From the NCBI RefSeq assembly GCF_000938255.1, contig NZ_JYMR01000052.1, forward strand, positions 372,001 to 436,000: a DNA stretch of 64,000 nt, written 5' to 3'. The position numbers and the translations under genes are program-made. Shown piece after piece: positions 23,711 to 32,934 of the stretch (position 1 is its first letter; each line of letters begins with the position of its first letter). The notes beneath the pieces were generated by a model that worked only from the letters and a program-made list of their open reading frames with translations, ran no database searches and was not told the DNA's origin. This stretch comes from Bradyrhizobium sp. LTSP849. GTDB lineage: Bacteria > Pseudomonadota > Alphaproteobacteria > Rhizobiales > Xanthobacteraceae.

Positions 23711-26700
23711 CTACCAGCTCACGCGCACACCGGCCTTTCCGGTGTAGGCGAATCCACCGCTGTCGAACCGGCTGGAATAGGATGCGTTGGCATACAGCGT
23801 CGTGGACGCGGTCACCTGGCCGCTGACGCCAACATTGATTTCGCCCCACAGTCCGCGGAGATCCGCGTGGAACGGAACAAGGCCGGTCTCCGATGAGAAC
23901 GAAGTGATGGGGCTCCCCAAAAATTCATTCCAGAGATTTGGCCTGATCCAGGCGGTGATGGTCTGCAAACTACTGTCCAACGTCCAGGTGCGACCGAACC
24001 GGGCGCCGATCCGTGCGGCGAGCGAGTCGACGTCGGAGAAGCGTATCTGCGCAGCCACATCGCTGGAATCATTGATGTGGATGTTTTGATAAACGATCTG
24101 CGCCTGCGGCTCGATGAAGTAGCCGCTGGAAAATTTGAAGGGATAGCCGGCCTCGATCGACGCGGCCGCGCCTTGTCCGCCGGTGCGCAATGCAGGCAGT
24201 CCACGGTTCGCGGAGCTGTTGATGTCGTAGAAGGTGCCCTGAAGGATCGCGTCGGTGTACCAGCCGCTGGTGCCGAAATGTGTCCAGTATCCGCCGAGCG
24301 TATAGGCGCTGAAATTGCTGTTGCCCTGACTGCTGTCGATGTGGGTGACGCGCCCCTGATCCCCGCCGATCGCGAAATAGGCGCCGGCCTGATCGCGCGA
24401 CCCGTCAGGGCGATCATGGCGATAGACGTCCATGCCGGCCTGAAGGCCGAGGAATGTGTAGTTGTAGCTCGGACCGGAGCCCAGCACGCCGATGACATCG
24501 CCGCTCTGATGGCCGCTCACGCCGATGATCCGGCCCCAACCGAGTTTGCCGTTCTCGGGGTCGGGCCGTCGACGTTGATCTTCTTCCTCGCCGACCCGCT
24601 CGTGCAGCGTATCGAGCAGTGTGCGGCCGTAGAGCAGCGCCATGGACGGGATCGCGGCATAAAGCGAGGTCTCGACGCGGAAGTTGGGCGGCGGAACCGG
24701 CGGGTTTGGCTGGCACGCCGGATTGGTGGGCTCGCGCGTGCAGTCGAGCGTGGAGCGCAGATACCAGGCATCCGGATTACTGGCGTCCACGCTGCTGCGG
24801 AACAGGCCGTATTCGTAAGGTCCCGCCACCACGGGGGCCGCGAGGGCGAATGTCGCCGGCACGGTCGTGCCGGCATTGATCGTATCGACGACAAGGATGC
24901 CATTGCCATGGGTCAGATCGCCCTTGCCGGTCGTGTTGGCGATGCGGAGCGGGGAGAATCCGCTGGCATTGCCGCCGTCGATCACCAGCCGGTCGGACGG
25001 CGAAGGATCCGAACCCAGGAAGGTGTTCAGGCCGATCACGCCGCCGAGGCCGAGATAGTTCACGGTTGTCAGCGTTTTGTAGCTCGACAGCAGCGTGGGG
25101 TCGCCGACGGGCGGTGTGAACTGGATCAGGCTGGGATCGTTGACCAGATTGGTCACGTTGGAGTTGCCGGTCATAATCCAGGTGGAGTTGTCCAGCAACG
25201 TGACGTTCGACACGCTGCCGGGCAGCGTCGTCGCAGCGCCAACCACGGTCGAATGCGTCAGCGTGACGTTGGCGAGCCCCGGTGTCGGGGCCGACACAGT
25301 CGGGGGCGGCAGCGTGAACGGCGGCGGCGTATCGGGCGCGTCAGGATCTGGCACGCCGAAGATCGGAAGCTCGACCGCCGTCAGCGGCGGGAAATTAACG
25401 GAGGTGCCCACCCTCAGCCATTCGCTGCTGCCGCCCGCGAATGAATTTGTCAGCGACACGTTTCCGGATCCGGCGACGCCGATCGTCGGACCGCTGGTGT
25501 TGAGAAGGTTCGTGTTGGTGAAGAGACCGGTGGAGACCGCTGCCGGCGTGCCCACGGCGTAGAAGGCGGCCGCATTTCCGCCCTGGGCTGTGATGGTCGA
25601 GTTGTTGCCGACGATCAGGCCGCCGGCATCAGCAACCGATCCGTGCGCGAACAGGCCAGTCGTGAGCACCGAAGTCTGGTTCATCGTGACCGATGTCGGG
25701 TTGTCGCGGGAGAGCGCCCCGTAGGCGGAAACGCCCTCGGTCAGGACCGTGCTGCTGTTGGCAACCACGGCCGCTTCACCACGGCCTGTAATTGGTCTTG
25801 TACCGTAGTCCCCGAGCACGGCGCGCAATCCGGCGGCGCCGTCTCCATGCGTCGTGACCGATGACGCGTTGATGGTGGCCAGCGCCTTCTCCACGGGGGC
25901 GTCGTTGCGCGCCTGGGCGGTGACGCCATGCGCATTGAGCCCGAACGTTTCAAGCGTGACCGACGTGGCCGTGAGATTTGCCGGGAATTGCGCGCCGACC
26001 TGTTCCGTCACGGCAAACAGGCCGATGCTCTTCTCGCCATGCGTCGTGATGGCGTTTCCACTCAGGATGACCGTCCCGCCATCGTCAGCGATCGCTCCCA
26101 TCGCAGTTGCTCCCGTCGTGATGATGGTGGTGCCGATCGCCGTCAGAATGGCACCCGGGTTGCGAGCAGCGAGAGCATGAGGGAAGGAGGATAGCCGCAC
26201 GGCATCCCCGTGCGTCGTGACAGATCCGCCGTTGAGCGTGAGCTGGCCGTTGAGGTCTGCCAGCGCGCCGATGGAGTTGTCGTTGCCCAATGTGGTCACG
26301 GCGACATTGGTCGCGGTGAGCATTCCGCCCGCAACGAAAAGCCCCGATGCATCACGAGCTTCCGTGGTCGATGAACCTCCGGTCATGGTTGCAGATGCCC
26401 CGGAGTTGACCCGCAGTCCGAAGCCGACCGGGCTCGTGCTTCGCAAGGTGGAATTGGTGATGGTGACGGAAGACCCGGCATCCTGGACCAGGACGGCATT
26501 GCCGCCGGACGCCGTACTCGTCGCCGAGATGCTGCTGTTGGAGATCGTGGCCTGCCCCCCGCTGAAAATGAAGGCGCCACTGGCTCGAGCGCCGCTTGCC
26601 GTGATGTCGGATCCTGTGATCGTCGCCTGCGAGCCCGCGTCCTGCACCGAGAAGCCGTGCCCGCGTTGTCCCGACGCGTTGATCGTGACCCCGGTCAATT

Positions 26701-27628
26701 GCAGGACACCGCCGGACAGGGCGCGAGCCGCGGAGGACGGATCCGTGTCGGCGGCGGCTACGCTCGTCGACGTAATGGAGCTAGCGGAAAGCGACACCGT
26801 GCCGCCGCTCTCCGCACGGACGCCGCTCGCCTGCTGGCCGGATACGTTGATCGTGTCGTTGCTGCCGCTGATCTGGCTGCCGGAGCCGGTTGCGAACAAT
26901 GCGTGGCTACCGGCGATGACGGCCGTGCCCGCACCCGTTGTCGTCACGGTGGCGCCGTTGAGGGTGATGCTGCCGCCGCCCTGCGCGAAAGCGCCGAAGG
27001 ACGTTCTGGACTTTGTCGTGATCGCTCCGTCCGAGAACGAGATCTGGCTGCCCGCGCCGGTTGCCACGAGAGCGTTGTTGTTGAGGCCCGCAGCGCCGCC
27101 GAGCATCGAAACATTGGTGCTTTGGAGTACGACACTGCCGCCGGTGTCGGCGGCCACGCCGGTCATGTTGTTCGCGGTTGTGGTTCCGTTTGGCGGCCCG
27201 AGCGTGACCGATGAACCAGTCGCGTTGATCGTGCTGCCGGCGCCGGTTGCGCGAAGGCCGAGATGATTGGCGGACGTCGCAGTCGTGGTCGATGTCGTCT
27301 GCAACGTGCTGCCATTGAAATTGATCGTGCTGCCCGATTGCGCCAGCGCTCCCGTGGTCGTGGTGATCGTGCTGCCGGCAGCAAGGTTCAGCGTGATGCC
27401 GTTCGCAGTGATCGCGCCCGACGTGCCAGATGCGGTGAGGCCTGTCGCACCAGCAGGAGTGACATTGATGATCGTGGCGGGTGGGACGGTGCATTGCGTG
27501 TTACTGACGACAGCCGGCGAAGGACATGCTTGCGCCAAGACGCAGCCGCAGCTCACGGCAACCAGCGAAATGGTCGCACTCGCGGTGATCAGGCCCTGCC
27601 TGAGAGATCGCGTAAAGGCGCACATCAT
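23711..27628 (-). CDS. Large autotransporter with repetitive passenger and outer-membrane beta-barrel
   Basis: This 1305-aa type V secretion protein has a signal peptide in residues 1-33 (RSLRQGLITASATISLVAVSCGCVLAQA). A passenger of about 700 residues is made of Thr/Ser/Ala/Gly-rich repeats such as ITTHGEKSIGLFAV, VTTHGDGAAGLRAV, VTTLGNDNSIGALAD and VTTHGDAVRL, predicted to form a beta-helix. A pertactin-like junction at about 730-960 contains NSTWIMTGNSNVTNL and GGNASGFSPLRIANTTGKGDL. The C-terminal beta-barrel, about 1030-1305, ends in RVSW with terminal Trp. No protease motif was recognised. It is probably an adhesin-like surface protein. Confidence 0.92.
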   Translation of the reverse strand: MMCAFTRSLRQGLITASATISLVAVSCGCVLAQACPSPAVVSNTQCTVPPATIINVTPAGATGLTASGTSGAITANGITLNLAAGSTITTTTGALAQSGSTINFNGSTLQTTSTTTATSANHLGLRATGAGSTINATGSSVTLGPPNGTTTANNMTGVAADTGGSVVLQSTNVSMLGGAAGLNNNALVATGAGSQISFSDGAITTKSRTSFGAFAQGGGSITLNGATVTTTGAGTAVIAGSHALFATGSGSQISGSNDTINVSGQQASGVRAESGGTVSLSASSITSTSVAAADTDPSSAARALSGGVLQLTGVTINASGQRGHGFSVQDAGSQATITGSDITASGARASGAFIFSGGQATISNSSISATSTASGGNAVLVQDAGSSVTITNSTLRSTSPVGFGLRVNSGASATMTGGSSTTEARDASGLFVAGGMLTATNVAVTTLGNDNSIGALADLNGQLTLNGGSVTTHGDAVRLSSFPHALAARNPGAILTAIGTTIITTGATAMGAIADDGGTVILSGNAITTHGEKSIGLFAVTEQVGAQFPANLTATSVTLETFGLNAHGVTAQARNDAPVEKALATINASSVTTHGDGAAGLRAVLGDYGTRPITGRGEAAVVANSSTVLTEGVSAYGALSRDNPTSVTMNQTSVLTTGLFAHGSVADAGGLIVGNNSTITAQGGNAAAFYAVGTPAAVSTGLFTNTNLLNTSGPTIGVAGSGNVSLTNSFAGGSSEWLRVGTSVNFPPLTAVELPIFGVPDPDAPDTPPPFTLPPPTVSAPTPGLANVTLTHSTVVGAATTLPGSVSNVTLLDNSTWIMTGNSNVTNLVNDPSLIQFTPPVGDPTLLSSYKTLTTVNYLGLGGVIGLNTFLGSDPSPSDRLVIDGGNASGFSPLRIANTTGKGDLTHGNGILVVDTINAGTTVPATFALAAPVVAGPYEYGLFRSSVDASNPDAWYLRSTLDCTREPTNPACQPNPPVPPPNFRVETSLYAAIPSMALLYGRTLLDTLHERVGEEEDQRRRPDPENGKLGWGRIIGVSGHQSGDVIGVLGSGPSYNYTFLGLQAGMDVYRHDRPDGSRDQAGAYFAIGGDQGRVTHIDSSQGNSNFSAYTLGGYWTHFGTSGWYTDAILQGTFYDINSSANRGLPALRTGGQGAAASIEAGYPFKFSSGYFIEPQAQIVYQNIHINDSSDVAAQIRFSDVDSLAARIGARFGRTWTLDSSLQTITAWIRPNLWNEFLGSPITSFSSETGLVPFHADLRGLWGEINVGVSGQVTASTTLYANASYSSRFDSGGFAYTGKAGVRVSW

Positions 27629-27959
27629 TCCTGCCCCCGAGCAAGAGGATCCACAGTTTCAGACGTGAAAATGGAATGTGCGTCTCGGTATTCTACGTCG
27701 GCGCAAATAACCTAAAGCCTGGTGCCAAGGCTCAGGAATCAACGTATCGGACGCGATCAATGTTTGGGTGAATATTGTTTAGATTGTGTCGCAGAAGTTG
27801 TGGTGATGATTTTCGGCCCGCGTTATGGCGTCGCAGACGCACTTATGTAAGCCTCTCGTACGTGGTTGCGTGAAGCTCACGAACTTCGAAAAGATGCGAG
27901 TGTTTTGGTGCGTGTGCGCCTTGCTCCCGGAAGCAGGAACCGCGGACCTGGCGCACCCC
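27629..27959. other. Gene-free stretch between autotransporter and LuxR genes
   Basis: About 330 bp with lower GC than its neighbours. It should contain the promoter of the autotransporter gene (transcribed leftward) and the 3' end of the LuxR transcript. I see no strong hairpin-T terminator and no recognisable binding site. Plus-strand ORFs here do not resemble known proteins. Confidence 0.6.
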
Positions 27960-28751
27960 TCAGTTCAGGCGACCAGGCCCCGCGAGCAGGCCCAGCACGA
28001 TCGAAAACAATTCGTTCTGCGCGGAGATACCGAGCTTTTCATAGGCGCGCTTGCGGTAGGTCAGCGTCGAATGCAGGCTGATGCCGAGCGCCTGCGAGAT
28101 CGCTTCCGAGCTGAAGCCGAGCAGGATGTGTCGGCACACCTCCTGCTCCCGCGGCGTCAGCGCGGAGAGTGGCGCACGCATCGCGAACAGCGCTGCGAGG
28201 GATTGGTCGGACGTCGCGGTCGCGGCCTGCTGGAAATGACGCGCGACGCTGGCGCCGATGGCAGGCGCAATGGCCTGCAGCCGCGCACGCTCGGCGTCGG
28301 CGAAACGGCCCTGGGCGGTGATGCGGTAGAAGTTGACATAGAAGCAGGTGTCGCCAGTCCAGATCGCTGTCGCGCATTTGTCGACGATGTCCGAGTCGTT
28401 GAAGAAGATTTTCCGGTAGCGGGCGCCATACATGCGCGGCGCGAACGATGGCAGCATGATCGGGCGCGCGCTGCCCTCGCCTTCGAAGAGCGCATCACGA
28501 TTGGGATCGGATTCGTGGAACTGGCCGGCATAGGCCGCACCGAGATCGCTGCCGGTCGGAATGTTGCCGGCATCGAGCAGACAGCTCGCCTCCCCGGCGC
28601 GCGTCAGCGCAAACACCATGCAATGACCGACGCCAGCCTGCCGGCGCAACGTGTCGATCAGGATGTTTGGAAAATCGGGGCAGCCGATCGCGAGCACTGC
28701 GGGCGTGACATCGCCTGCCGTCGGATTTGAGGCCATCGCGTGGGGCCGCAT
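27960..28751 (-). CDS. LuxR-family transcriptional regulator
   Basis: This 263-aa protein has a C-terminal LuxR helix-turn-helix (LTPREQEVCRHILLGFSSEAISQALGISLHSTLTYRKRAYEKLGI). The N-terminal about 185 residues have no receiver signature (no DD pair, no Asp-Lys pattern) and do not match the acyl-homoserine-lactone domain clearly. They may be a small-molecule sensing domain. GGAGGA stands 5 bp before the ATG. The LLM monooxygenase follows on the same strand, separated by a repeat; regulation of it is possible but unproven. Confidence 0.85.
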   Translation of the reverse strand: MRPHAMASNPTAGDVTPAVLAIGCPDFPNILIDTLRRQAGVGHCMVFALTRAGEASCLLDAGNIPTGSDLGAAYAGQFHESDPNRDALFEGEGSARPIMLPSFAPRMYGARYRKIFFNDSDIVDKCATAIWTGDTCFYVNFYRITAQGRFADAERARLQAIAPAIGASVARHFQQAATATSDQSLAALFAMRAPLSALTPREQEVCRHILLGFSSEAISQALGISLHSTLTYRKRAYEKLGISAQNELFSIVLGLLAGPGRLN

Positions 28752-28827
28752 CGGTTTCCTCCGCCAAGGTTCTTTTGGCGGACGATATCAGTAAGGGGAC
28801 TATCGAGAAAGACAGCCAAGCCGCTTC

Positions 28828-28959
28828 TGGGTCCCGGCTCTGCGCAGCATCGCTACGCGCTGCAGCGCGTCCGGGACACGAGAGAATGCGCGTCGTTAGC
28901 TAGTCTCGTGCCCCGGACGCAGCGCAGCGTGAAACGGTGCGCTGCTGAGCCGGGGCCCA
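28828..28959. repeat. Interspersed palindromic repeat, TGGGTCCCGGCTCTGC type (copy 1)
   Basis: TGGGtCCCGGCTCTGCGCAGC and GCGCTGCTGAGCCGGGGCCCA are inverted ends. The inner CTCGTGCCCCGGACGCAGCGCAGCG is paired with CGCTGCAGCGCGTCCGGGACACGAG. It is the same family as 51513-51644. Confidence 0.75.
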
Positions 28960-28973
28960 TGTCCGACGGAGCG

Positions 28974-30179
28974 CTACCCCGCCGCGGCCTTCGCGGGCGC
29001 GACGCTGACCGCGAGCTTGCCGTAGCGGTCGGTGAAGGCCTGCGTGTCGATCTCTTCGAGCTTGATCTCGCCGCTCATCACACCCTGCTTCCAGGCCGCC
29101 TGCGCCGGATCGTTCTGGAACTCCGGCATGACCTCGCGACCGAACAGCTCCAGCGATTCGCAGATGTGCTCGTGGCTGTTCTTGCCCGCTTGATTCAGGA
29201 GGATGACTTGGTCGATATGCGAGCTCTGGAAGCGCTTGAGCTTCTTGCGGATCGTCTCCGGCGAGCCGATCAGGCCGCCGCGCAGCGCCGCCTCCTGCGC
29301 CTCCGGGTTGTCGCGCTTCCACTTGTTGTACTCGTCCCACATGTTGACGGTGTAGGGCGCGGGGCGCTGGCGGTTCTGCGCGGCGCCATAGAAGCGCAGC
29401 GCGAACTGGAAGAAGGTGGCGCCGTCGGCGCGCGCACGTGCCTCTTCATCCGTCTTGGCGCACATGAAGAACGACACCAGCGCCATGTTCGGATTGATCT
29501 CGTAGTCGGCCAATTTGTGCAGCCGCTTGGTCATGGCATTGTAATAGGCGTGCACCCAGGCATGCGCGGCGTCCGCACTGACGAACTGGAAGCCGAGCGC
29601 GCCAAAGCCGTGGCGGCCGGCACGCTCGATGGTCGGCAGTTGCGAGCAGGCCATCCACAACGGCGGATGCGGCTTCTGTACCGGCTTCGGCACGACATTG
29701 CGCAGGGGAATGTCGAAATACTTGCCGTGATGCTCGCTTCCCGCGTCCTTGAACATCGGGAAGATGGCGGCGACGGCCTCCTCGAACACCTCCTTCTTGG
29801 TCTCCATGTCACGGCCGAACGGCTCGAGCTCGGTGATCGACGCGCTCTCGCCCATCCCGAATTCGCAGCGGCCGTTCGAGAGCAGGTCGAGCACTGCGAC
29901 GCGCTCGGCGACGCGAGCCGGGTGGTTGGTGGTGAGCTGGAGGATGCCGTGGCCGAGCCGGATGTTTTTCGTGCGCTGGCTCGCGGCGGCGAGGAATGAT
30001 TCCGGCGAGGGCGAGTGCGAATATTCTTCGAGGAAGTGATGCTCGACGACCCAGGCGTGGTCGTAGCCGTGCTTGTCGGCGAGCTCGAGCTGCGAGAGCG
30101 CATTCTGGTAGAGCTTGAGCTCGTCGCCGGCGACCCAGGGCCGGGGCAGTTGCAGCTCATAGAAGATGCCGAACTTCAT
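28974..30179 (-). CDS. LLM-class flavin-dependent monooxygenase
   Basis: This 401-aa bacterial-luciferase-like enzyme begins MKFGIFYELQLPRPW. It has YDHAWVVEHHFLEEYSHSPSPE (substrate/flavin loop), IRLGHGILQLTTNHPARVAERVAVLDLLSNGRCEFGMGE and LIGSPETIRKKLKRF. Such proteins use FMNH2 or F420-like cofactors to oxygenate alkanes, sulfonates or terpenes; here FMN is more likely. No flavin reductase is next to it. ATG 30179 is preferred over the upstream in-frame start because the family begins MKFG. Confidence 0.9.
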   Translation of the reverse strand: MKFGIFYELQLPRPWVAGDELKLYQNALSQLELADKHGYDHAWVVEHHFLEEYSHSPSPESFLAAASQRTKNIRLGHGILQLTTNHPARVAERVAVLDLLSNGRCEFGMGESASITELEPFGRDMETKKEVFEEAVAAIFPMFKDAGSEHHGKYFDIPLRNVVPKPVQKPHPPLWMACSQLPTIERAGRHGFGALGFQFVSADAAHAWVHAYYNAMTKRLHKLADYEINPNMALVSFFMCAKTDEEARARADGATFFQFALRFYGAAQNRQRPAPYTVNMWDEYNKWKRDNPEAQEAALRGGLIGSPETIRKKLKRFQSSHIDQVILLNQAGKNSHEHICESLELFGREVMPEFQNDPAQAAWKQGVMSGEIKLEEIDTQAFTDRYGKLAVSVAPAKAAAG

Positions 30180-30307
30180 GACGCCATCTCTCCCAATTTT
30201 TCCTGCAAGTTTTCTTGCCCGCATTATTCTTTGTTGCGCGCATCTTAATGCGTGAGGCGGCGCTGTCTACGGAAGCGCAATTCCGTCGCGCGGGAGAACG
30301 CTCGGCA

Positions 30308-31555
30308 TTATGGCGCGGCGGAGCCTGTGACCACGGCAGCGGGCGCCGCTTCACGCGGCGCGCGGTGTCCGTTCAGCACCACGCCGATCAACGTGAAGCG
30401 CACCAGCAAATGATAGCTCGCCAGCATCAGGGGAAGCGCAATGGCGAGAATGGTTGCGAACTTGATCGGCCAGGGCCAGTCGCGTTGCGACACCGCGACC
30501 TGCAACGCCATCACGATCGGCATGTGGATCAGATAGAGCCAGTAGGATGCATCGGCGAGGTAGCGCCGGGTTGGACTAAACCCGGACATGAACCGGAGCG
30601 CGAGACCAATGACCGCGAATGTCGACGTCCATATCGCCGGCGCATATAGCACGACAGAGACGAGCCTCAGCGTGTCGGAGCTCATCGGCAGCCTTGGCGC
30701 ACCCGGCGCAGACGTCATCACACCGGCCAGCACGAAACCGATCAGGATCAGGCCGACCGACGGCAGGAGATTCCACAGCCAGCGCCGCTCCAGGATCCGC
30801 AGCAGGTCGACCTGCCGATGCAGCAGCCAGCCGAAGCCGAACGCGGTGCCGAACCCGATCCAGGCCTGGAGGTTGGTGACGAACGATTGATCCGGCGTCC
30901 TCACCCCCATCATATTGATCCATGTTGGGTCGAGGCTGAAGGCGATGCCGATCGGGATCGCCAGGATCACGGGCGCCAGCGGATTTCGCATGATCCGTGC
31001 GACAAGCCGATCGAGGGTCGCGCGCCAGGCGCCGGACGCATCGAGCCAGACGATTGCGCCACGGAGCAGAAGCATGGCGGCATAAAGCTCCAGCAACACA
31101 TAGAGAAACCAGAGATGGGTCAGGGGGAAATTCGGCAGTGCCGGTAGCCAGCCGGACGTACGGTGGATCGGACCGCCATTCGGAAAGCCCGAGGCCCACA
31201 TGATCACCAGAACCATCGGCACAAACACGAGCGGCCAGCCGACCACGAGCGGCAGCCCGATCCGCTGCAACCTGTCCCTGACGAAGGCCCAATTTCCGCG
31301 GCGATGGAAGCTCATGCGGGCGAAGAAACCGGCCATCAGGAAGAAGGTCGTCATCCGGAAGACGTGGATGGCGAAGAACAGCAGACCCAGCAGCAGGCTT
31401 TGATGGGTGTCCTGAATGATCCAGAACCGGGTCGGGGCTGGAACAAACGACAATGTCGCGTGCAGGACGATGCCGAGTAGCAGCGCAAAACCCCTGACCG
31501 CATCGAGCGCGTGCAGCCGTTCTGATGCAGGGGTGGCGGCGATCAAACGGGGCAT
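30308..31555 (-). CDS. Acyltransferase-3 family membrane protein (OpgC/OatA-like)
   Basis: This 415-aa polytopic membrane protein has about ten helices. The Acyl_transf_3 signature starts RLHALDAVRGFALLLGIVLHATLSF, containing the family's R/H essential pair (RG...H). Then come FRMTTFFLMAGFFARMSFHRRG and, late in the protein, RRYLADASYWLYLIHMP. These proteins O-acetylate or succinylate cell-surface glycans. The acceptor here is unknown. ATG 31555 gives a family-like N-terminus. A TTG at 31627 (24 residues longer) is possible and would sit 12 bp after the AraC gene. Confidence 0.88.
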   Translation of the reverse strand: MPRLIAATPASERLHALDAVRGFALLLGIVLHATLSFVPAPTRFWIIQDTHQSLLLGLLFFAIHVFRMTTFFLMAGFFARMSFHRRGNWAFVRDRLQRIGLPLVVGWPLVFVPMVLVIMWASGFPNGGPIHRTSGWLPALPNFPLTHLWFLYVLLELYAAMLLLRGAIVWLDASGAWRATLDRLVARIMRNPLAPVILAIPIGIAFSLDPTWINMMGVRTPDQSFVTNLQAWIGFGTAFGFGWLLHRQVDLLRILERRWLWNLLPSVGLILIGFVLAGVMTSAPGAPRLPMSSDTLRLVSVVLYAPAIWTSTFAVIGLALRFMSGFSPTRRYLADASYWLYLIHMPIVMALQVAVSQRDWPWPIKFATILAIALPLMLASYHLLVRFTLIGVVLNGHRAPREAAPAAVVTGSAAP

Positions 31556-31639
31556 GGGCGGGCTCGGCTTGCTGGAGAAGCTTCTCTCCAACAATCTGCC
31601 CGATCGTATCAGGGCTCTCTCGCCCAATCCAGAAATCGG

Positions 31640-32758
31640 CTAGCCGATTTCTCGGCGCGGCGGGCTGATTTCGAGAGGGCGGTCGGTTTCCAGCCGGCTC
31701 AAGGCCTCGCGTCGGAATTCGGTTGGAGTCATGCCGGTCTCGGCCTTGAAAGCGCGGTTGAAAGGTCCGATCGACTGGAAGCCTGCGTCCATCGCGACGG
31801 TCAGCACCGGAACCTCCCGTTGTGTCACATCGGACAGCGCCAACTTGGCATCCTCGATGCGGTAGCGATTGAGGAACGCATTGAAATTGCGATAGCCCAG
31901 CCCTTCGTTGATGGCCTGACGGAGCCGGTGCTCGGGAACGTCGAGCCGTGCCGCGAGCGCCCCGATCGCAAGACCTTCCTGCCGGTAGGTTCGCTCCACA
32001 GTCATCAGATGGTCGAGACGCCGCAGCAGGATCGGATCGACGACGACCCGCTCCGCGGCGACCCGGGCCGGCCTCCCCGCATCGCCGGATGCGATCGCGG
32101 CCGTGGCGTCGCTGACGGCCACCACCGGCGGACTGAGCACGCCCAAGGCCGCGAGCATCGCCATCGCGAAGAGGCTGAGACCGGTCGGCAGACTGCCGGA
32201 CGCGCCGGGCGCCAGCACAGGAATATCGGCGAAGCCCGCAACGGCGACGAGGGCGATGCTTACGACATTGATGGCGAGCACCGCCAGCCGCAGCCGGCGC
32301 CGCCGCATCACCAGATCCACGCGCCAGGTCTTGACCGTCTGGACCGCGGCCGCGAGTGCCAGCAACAAGGCCACGGCCGCCAGGACCTTGCCACCGCCCT
32401 TGGCCAGTGCGGGCCAGTGCGGCCAGACCAGCGACACTGCAAATCCCCAGGCCACAATCGCCAGCCACAGAGCGCCGTGCCAGCGCTTGAGCACGAAATC
32501 GTCGTCGAACGCCGCGCGCGCCCACAACCAGAAGACGGCGGGGAGCGAGGACAGGATCGGCAAGGTCCACCACCAGAACGCTTTGGGAAACAACGGCGCG
32601 GTCACGATCGCGTAGAACATGCCGCAGGCGCACATGGCGATGCCGAGACAAGCGTTCTGATTGGCGGCCCGGCGCTGAAGCGCCACGAGGACGATCAGCA
32701 GGAACACGCCGCTCGCCGCGCCGCGAAACCCGAGATCGATCGCCGTCAGCCCGCTCAC
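31640..32758 (-). CDS. Membrane-embedded AraC-family transcriptional regulator
   Basis: This 372-aa protein has about seven hydrophobic helices in residues 1-215 (GVFLLIVLVAL, FWWWTLPILSSLPAVFWLWA, GALWLAIVAWGFAVSLVWP and others). A cytoplasmic C-terminal HTH_18/AraC domain follows at about 265-360 (LAIGALAARLDVPEHRLRQAIN, then VLTVAMDAGFQSIGPFNRAFKAETGMTPTEFRR). The start is GTG 32758 with GGAGAAGGA upstream. It overlaps or abuts the acyltransferase gene (same strand, tight spacing), so it may regulate envelope acylation in response to a membrane signal; that is inference. Confidence 0.88.
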   Translation of the reverse strand: MSGLTAIDLGFRGAASGVFLLIVLVALQRRAANQNACLGIAMCACGMFYAIVTAPLFPKAFWWWTLPILSSLPAVFWLWARAAFDDDFVLKRWHGALWLAIVAWGFAVSLVWPHWPALAKGGGKVLAAVALLLALAAAVQTVKTWRVDLVMRRRRLRLAVLAINVVSIALVAVAGFADIPVLAPGASGSLPTGLSLFAMAMLAALGVLSPPVVAVSDATAAIASGDAGRPARVAAERVVVDPILLRRLDHLMTVERTYRQEGLAIGALAARLDVPEHRLRQAINEGLGYRNFNAFLNRYRIEDAKLALSDVTQREVPVLTVAMDAGFQSIGPFNRAFKAETGMTPTEFRREALSRLETDRPLEISPPRREIG

Positions 32759-32934
32759 GATATTCCTTCTCCGCTCGATCTCAATGTTCGCATCGGCCCC
32801 GTATCGGTACAATCTAAACTTGCGGTGACGGTCCAGCCGGCATCGCCCGGCCGGCCCCGCTTGAACCGGCAGGGGGAATGGTTAGTTTCGGGGGATGGCG
32901 AATCGCTTCGATTTCGCCCCTCCTCAAGACAGAC

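Noticed and set aside
23711..27628. Repetitive DNA that could suggest a CRISPR array or VNTR
   Set aside because: The repeats are in-frame protein modules of an autotransporter and vary in sequence; no uniform repeats or spacers.
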